Source: Augochlora pura
Lineage: Eukaryota; Arthropoda; Insecta; Hymenoptera; Halictidae
DNA length: 64,000 bases
Assembly (NCBI RefSeq): GCF_028453695.1
Contig: NC_135774.1
Span: forward strand, 10,354,001 to 10,418,000
Direction of reading: 5' to 3'
A model generated the notes under the pieces. It saw nothing but the letters and a program-made list of their open reading frames with translations, was not told the origin of the DNA and made no database searches. The position numbers were made by a program, and so were the translations under genes. Position 1 is the first letter of the stretch. Each line of letters starts with the position of its first letter. Below, piece by piece: positions 60,380-64,000 of this stretch.

Positions 60380-61700
60380 TGCAGAGCTTGGAAATGATCG
60401 TTCAGATCATCATTTGCGTGGATGTTATAATTCCATGACGTGACCCTTGACCTACAAACGCAACGATTCGAAATAAAAAGAGTCATAAGGGCTATCATTA
60501 TAATCTCCCATCGCAGTCGAATTTTTGTATAGTATGTGGCATGCCACATGCGCGTGTTTGAAGATAGCAAATAAGAAGGTCGAACTGGCGTCAAGAGTAA
60601 ATAAATGAATCGCGATCACTGGCGGTGTCTGAGGAATGGCAGGGGTACCGGTGGTTATGCAAGTGAAATAGGGCGATTATGGTCAGACAGGTAGATCTAA
60701 CCTGTTGAATCTAGGCTAGCCTCTAATCAAGTGTGGTTTGTTATCTAGCTAACCAACAGATTTTGGGGTGTAGCTCCGACGTTGAGTAGCTATATACTGT
60801 GTATAAATAGGCAACAATATATCTGCAACTGTGTCAGGAAATCAGCTATAGTTTCTAACGTAAAATAGCGTCAGTGCTGGAAAAAATAATCTGTCAATGG
60901 ATCAAGGGTGTATTTTATATGGTATATATTATATAATATTTATATGGTACATAGTATGTGGTATATGTTATATAACATTTATATGGTATATACCATATAG
61001 TATATATTATTTAATATAATTGTTGAACAAATGTAATACTGTGTCGGTCAATAGAGAAAACAAAAATCTAGTTTTAATTCTGTAAATGGATCAATGGTAT
61101 ATTGTATGATATTTTTACATGTAGAAAAAGTTAATATTGGTCTGAAAAAGATAAAAAATAGCAGCTGATCTCATCGCGGTGTCTCAAGCCATTAATAAAT
61201 AAAGACGTATAATATTTGTTGAAAAGACACGAATTTAATTCCTGGCATGATGAAATTGTAAAAACAGTGTTAAGGTGTCTCTTCAGAAATTCATCTTTTA
61301 TCCCTGTTATCAGTTCCGGACATTCTTCCGGGAGGATCTCCATAGATATAATATTCGTAGGGAAGAAATTCTTCTAAAGTTTATTGTTCGCCCGAACGGC
61401 TTATGAATAATTAATAAAGCTGCGGTTCTTTTCGCCGAGGAATTCGCGGTGCAAACTGTGGCATTAAGGCCGAACGAAATTTAATATTTACTGGTCGACT
61501 TAAGCAGCTCAAGTTTGCATATAATTAAGCTCCTGCATTTTTCATTTAACGCCTTCAATAGGAGGGGCCCTGATCTATGCAATGCCTACACTCTTTGTTT
61601 AATCATTTTTCCGAGTCTCATCCATTAAAAAATTAATTATTAGACTGTAGATTTTTATGTGAAATGAAAACAGTTTCCAGCAATTATAATAATAAAAATC
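60380..61700. other. gene-free stretch
   Basis: A minus-orientation dispersed-motif copy (GCAAGTGAAATAGG then TATGGTCAGACAGG) is at 60659-60690. 60900-61010 is a TATATGGTATATATTATATA simple repeat, flanked by two similar segments (CTGTCAATGGATCAAGGGT at about 60890 and CTGTAAATGGATCAATGGT at about 61079). 61380-61560 is a CpG-containing block with TAATTAATAAAGC and ATATAATTAAGCTCC, resembling candidate regulatory DNA. A 70-codon minus frame (61131-61343) is unsupported. Confidence 0.4.
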
Positions 61701-61825
61701 TTAACCTCTTCAGGGATATTAATTAAAATTATGAATATTGCAAGTGCAATAGTATGAGATAAATAAAAAAAGAAAGATTAAATAGATTGTTCTCTACTAT
61801 AAAAATTCACGCCTGAAAAGTTTAA
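61701..61825. mobile_element. TTAA-type MITE, CTCTTCAGG family (fuller copy)
   Basis: Left end TTAACCTCTTCAGGG; right end GCCTGAAAAGTTTAA, whose complement TTAAACTTTTCAGGC matches at 12 of 15. The right half (CTACTATAAAAATTCACG, ATTAAATAGATTGTT) matches the element at 31641 in the opposite orientation, which shows this is a dispersed family. The 125-bp element has no coding frame. Confidence 0.8.
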
Positions 61826-62291
61826 TTTTAGAAGAATGCTTCGACATTTTAATTTTCTGTCATTTATTTATGGTTATACATTCTTTCCACTCAAATTTGT
61901 CATAAATGCATAAAATTGGCTGTCTTTTAATTACACAATTTCTTTCAATACTATCTTAAATTGTATTAACTAAATCAGAATATTAATTGACCGGAGACCA
62001 AAGAATTAGTTCTATTTTCTTTCTTGAAATATGCATCTGCAATAGAAGTGGGTAGATGAAATAAATTGATTCCAAACCAAGTTCGGAATGGTTGAATAAA
62101 TTTCAATTTCAATGCAGTAGATTTTCTAATAAATGGAAATACTTTCCAAGGGAACAACGAGGCGCTTCTCACTAGGAGTCGCAGGATATCGAAGATCCTG
62201 ATACTTGTTGCTCTTAATAAGACTCCCAAAGTTTCCGTAGCATGCAAAGAGCTCCGCGTGACCCCTTTCGCGTTACTTTTTGGGAGCTTAC
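61826..62291. other. gene-free stretch
   Basis: AT-rich to 62130, then CpG-containing. A 135-codon minus frame (61975-62382) crosses it. Only its 5' part has a plausible donor (next entry). Confidence 0.35.
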
Positions 62292-62415
62292 CGAGCCTTC
62301 CGAGACCGATCAGCTCGATCGCGAGGTCCAAGAGAACTTCGTTTTGCCGGTACGAAAGCAATTCAATTGCGAACTGTCCCAAGAGCGGGCCAATTATCGT
62401 TGGAAGGCGTGATTT
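62292..62415 (-). CDS. possible short exon on the minus strand (speculative)
   Basis: Read on the minus strand, the frame runs from just after a TAG at 62416-62418 to a good donor, GGCTCG|GTAAGC (GT at 62291-62290). It encodes KSRLPTIIGPLLGQFAIELL onward to LIGLGRLG, a helical-looking segment I do not recognise. The acceptor side is poor (GATCGTTAG without a pyrimidine tract), and the plus strand is also open. Chance is the likelier reading. Confidence 0.12.
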
Positions 62416-62418
62416 CTA

Positions 62419-63803
62419 ACGATCCGCGCCCCATTCTCTTCAATTACTTGAACAGAAAACTTCGCGAGCCGAGATTAGCGCGAGTTACTGGACTATGAAG
62501 TTCCAAATAACTTCAGAAATCAAAGAAGTTTCAGAAACAATTTAAAACTCAAAATACGACTCGATTTCATGGCCGTTAACATTGTTTTACGATTATGTTC
62601 ATTGGAAATGTTTCCCAGTCATGGACCTAATGAACGCTAAATATTTATGGCGTTCTACTGGTGGAGAAACTTATGGTTATTAGAATCAGGAAAAAGAATG
62701 AAGTATACTTAATTATAAGTTGTTTATCTTTGGTAACTGTAGTTTACTTCTGCTTCCTTATTAGAAAATTAATAATTATTCTTTTCGTGAAATATTCTCT
62801 TAATCTATCGTCACTGATTATCATTTCGAACTAGAACTAAAGATTGATTTCTAAATGAAAGGAACTGAAATTAAATACTAAAAGTTTCATTTTCTACAAG
62901 ATGTAATCGGAAGCGTTTAGCAATTTCGACTGCGATGTGTCAGCTGGAAAATTGGATAGTACGCCAAAAGAATTCTGCATCGCTGGAGAAAATGATCATT
63001 CCAGCGCCCAGAGCCTTTGTGTTAGCGAGCTATTAAAGCAGACGTGCTACTTAAATCGCTGAGAATGCAGATGCGTGGCAAGCTTCAATATCGAATCTAC
63101 GCCGAGTCGGAGGTTCTGTCGAAGCACGTGTTGACATCGAGCGCGATTATATTTATTAGACAATTGATGACGTCGCGACGATAGGTCCGAGTGCGCTAAT
63201 AAACTAAAATTATGGGAACGCCGACTACAAAGAGCGTAATAGAGACGGTAATGGGTTCTAAAGTGTTTCTCCGCTAACTCTTTGAAGAATCGAGCTGCCG
63301 GTCCTGTCTCTGTTGCGAAGCGGGCATTCTTGCTTTGCGTCCGACGGCGCAATTGCTTCCTTCATAGACGACTCGTTCGAGGAACGTTTCACTTTTTCAA
63401 TCCTTTGACCGGGGGTCTCCGCATCGTGGAACGCCGGGGCTGGTAACTTCTTAACGCTGCTTGAGCCCTCTCAGCCCCGGAGGACGGCCCCTCGATTCGA
63501 GGCTGTTCGGAACAATTGTGTTCCGTTCGGCGGAACCGGTGGCCACGGCGACCGAAAAAAAATTCCCGCGAATATCCAAGGAACTGCATGGGCTTTCACC
63601 GACTCGCCGACAAACCGCGGTACCCGCCCGATTTTATTTCGATATTTCATTTCCTCTCGATTCCGATGACGCCACAATGCATCCCGATTTCGGGAAACGA
63701 ACTTCGTTCCCGGCCACGAACGCCGTTTCCGCTCGGCTGATGACGCGCTTCGAACTTTTCATGCTGTACGAGCGCCGCCGCAATCTACGAAAGTAACGTC
63801 GAA
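62419..63803. other. gene-free stretch; CpG-rich from about 62900
   Basis: AT-rich then CpG-rich, with multiple mutually overlapping frames at 63389-63990 on both strands and no recognisable domain. Confidence 0.4.
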
Positions 63804-63888
63804 TTTTCGGCCAACCGTTGAAATAAAGACGACACCGGAGAGAAAATTTTCGGCCACCGGTGAAATACAGACGAAACCAGCGAGAAAA
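63804..63888. repeat. 43-bp tandem duplication
   Basis: TTTTCGGCCA(A)CCG(T/G)TGAAATA and AGACGA(C/A)ACC(G/A)G.GAGAAAA recur with a 43-bp step. This explains the internally repeated residues in the minus frame 63634-63990. Confidence 0.85.
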
Positions 63889-64000
63889 TCGTCGGTTTTT
63901 CGACGGCGAACGTTTACCACCGACGTCTGAATAACAGAATAGGAAGTTCCCAACTACTTGCTGAATTGTTGAGTCTGAAGCCGTAGTCATTAGAATGTTC

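Noticed and set aside
7..64000. CRISPR arrays, bacterial operons, prophage or plasmid origins
   Set aside because: No direct-repeat/spacer structure and no prokaryotic gene arrangement; the tandem repeats present have no unique spacers.

Overview
This window looks like nuclear DNA of an insect, most likely a hymenopteran (bee, ant or wasp). The signs are overall AT-richness, abrupt alternation between very AT-rich stretches and CpG-rich islands with no CpG depletion, long (GA)n tracts inside those islands, TTAA-flanked piggyBac-type MITEs and a mariner remnant. Nothing prokaryotic is present: no operons, Shine-Dalgarno-preceded genes, CRISPR, rRNA or convincing tRNA. The host group is inferred from composition and repeats, not from a recognised gene.

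I see no confidently recognisable protein-coding gene in the 64 kb. The longest open frames (145-198 codons) come from stop-free tandem repeats or stop-poor CpG-rich islands, and several are open on both strands at once. The window is best read as intergenic or deep-intronic DNA. Three short segments have some exon-like character and are listed at low confidence: a signal-peptide-like frame at 5986-6159 (+), a 199-bp frame between a strong acceptor and a GTATGT donor at 26563-26761 (+), and a short frame before a GTAAGC donor at 62292-62415 (-).

The identifiable content is repetitive. Tandem repeats have units of 16 bp (2471-2945 and 30931-31382, unrelated sequences), 20, 21, 25, 25-26, 27, 28, 29, 32, 43, 92, about 180, about 243 and about 400 bp. 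Mobile-element remnants include at least four families of small TTAA-ended MITEs (13062, 15452, 15724, 28789, 57959, 61701 and others), a collapsed mariner (50064-50256) and long inverted repeats (44301-44498, 32677-32865). Six long GA/CT tracts all lie in or at the edge of CpG-rich islands.

The most unusual signal is a dispersed motif of about 33 nt: TGTCTGACCA, about 10-12 nt, then CCTATTCTACTTG. It recurs on both strands at many places, densely around 6290-6640, 20190-21640, 35660-36600 and 43190-43990. At 35660-36600 it forms the core of a tandem array of about 180-bp units. Three consecutive units there each carry a small open frame beginning Met-Lys-X-Leu-Arg-Arg-Gln-Ser, and the middle one keeps its frame through two compensating indels.

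Between the repeats are CpG-rich blocks with homeodomain-type TAATTA cores (for example 36601-37560, 42700-42920, 45150-45440 and 61380-61560). These look like candidate regulatory DNA, but their function cannot be shown from one sequence.
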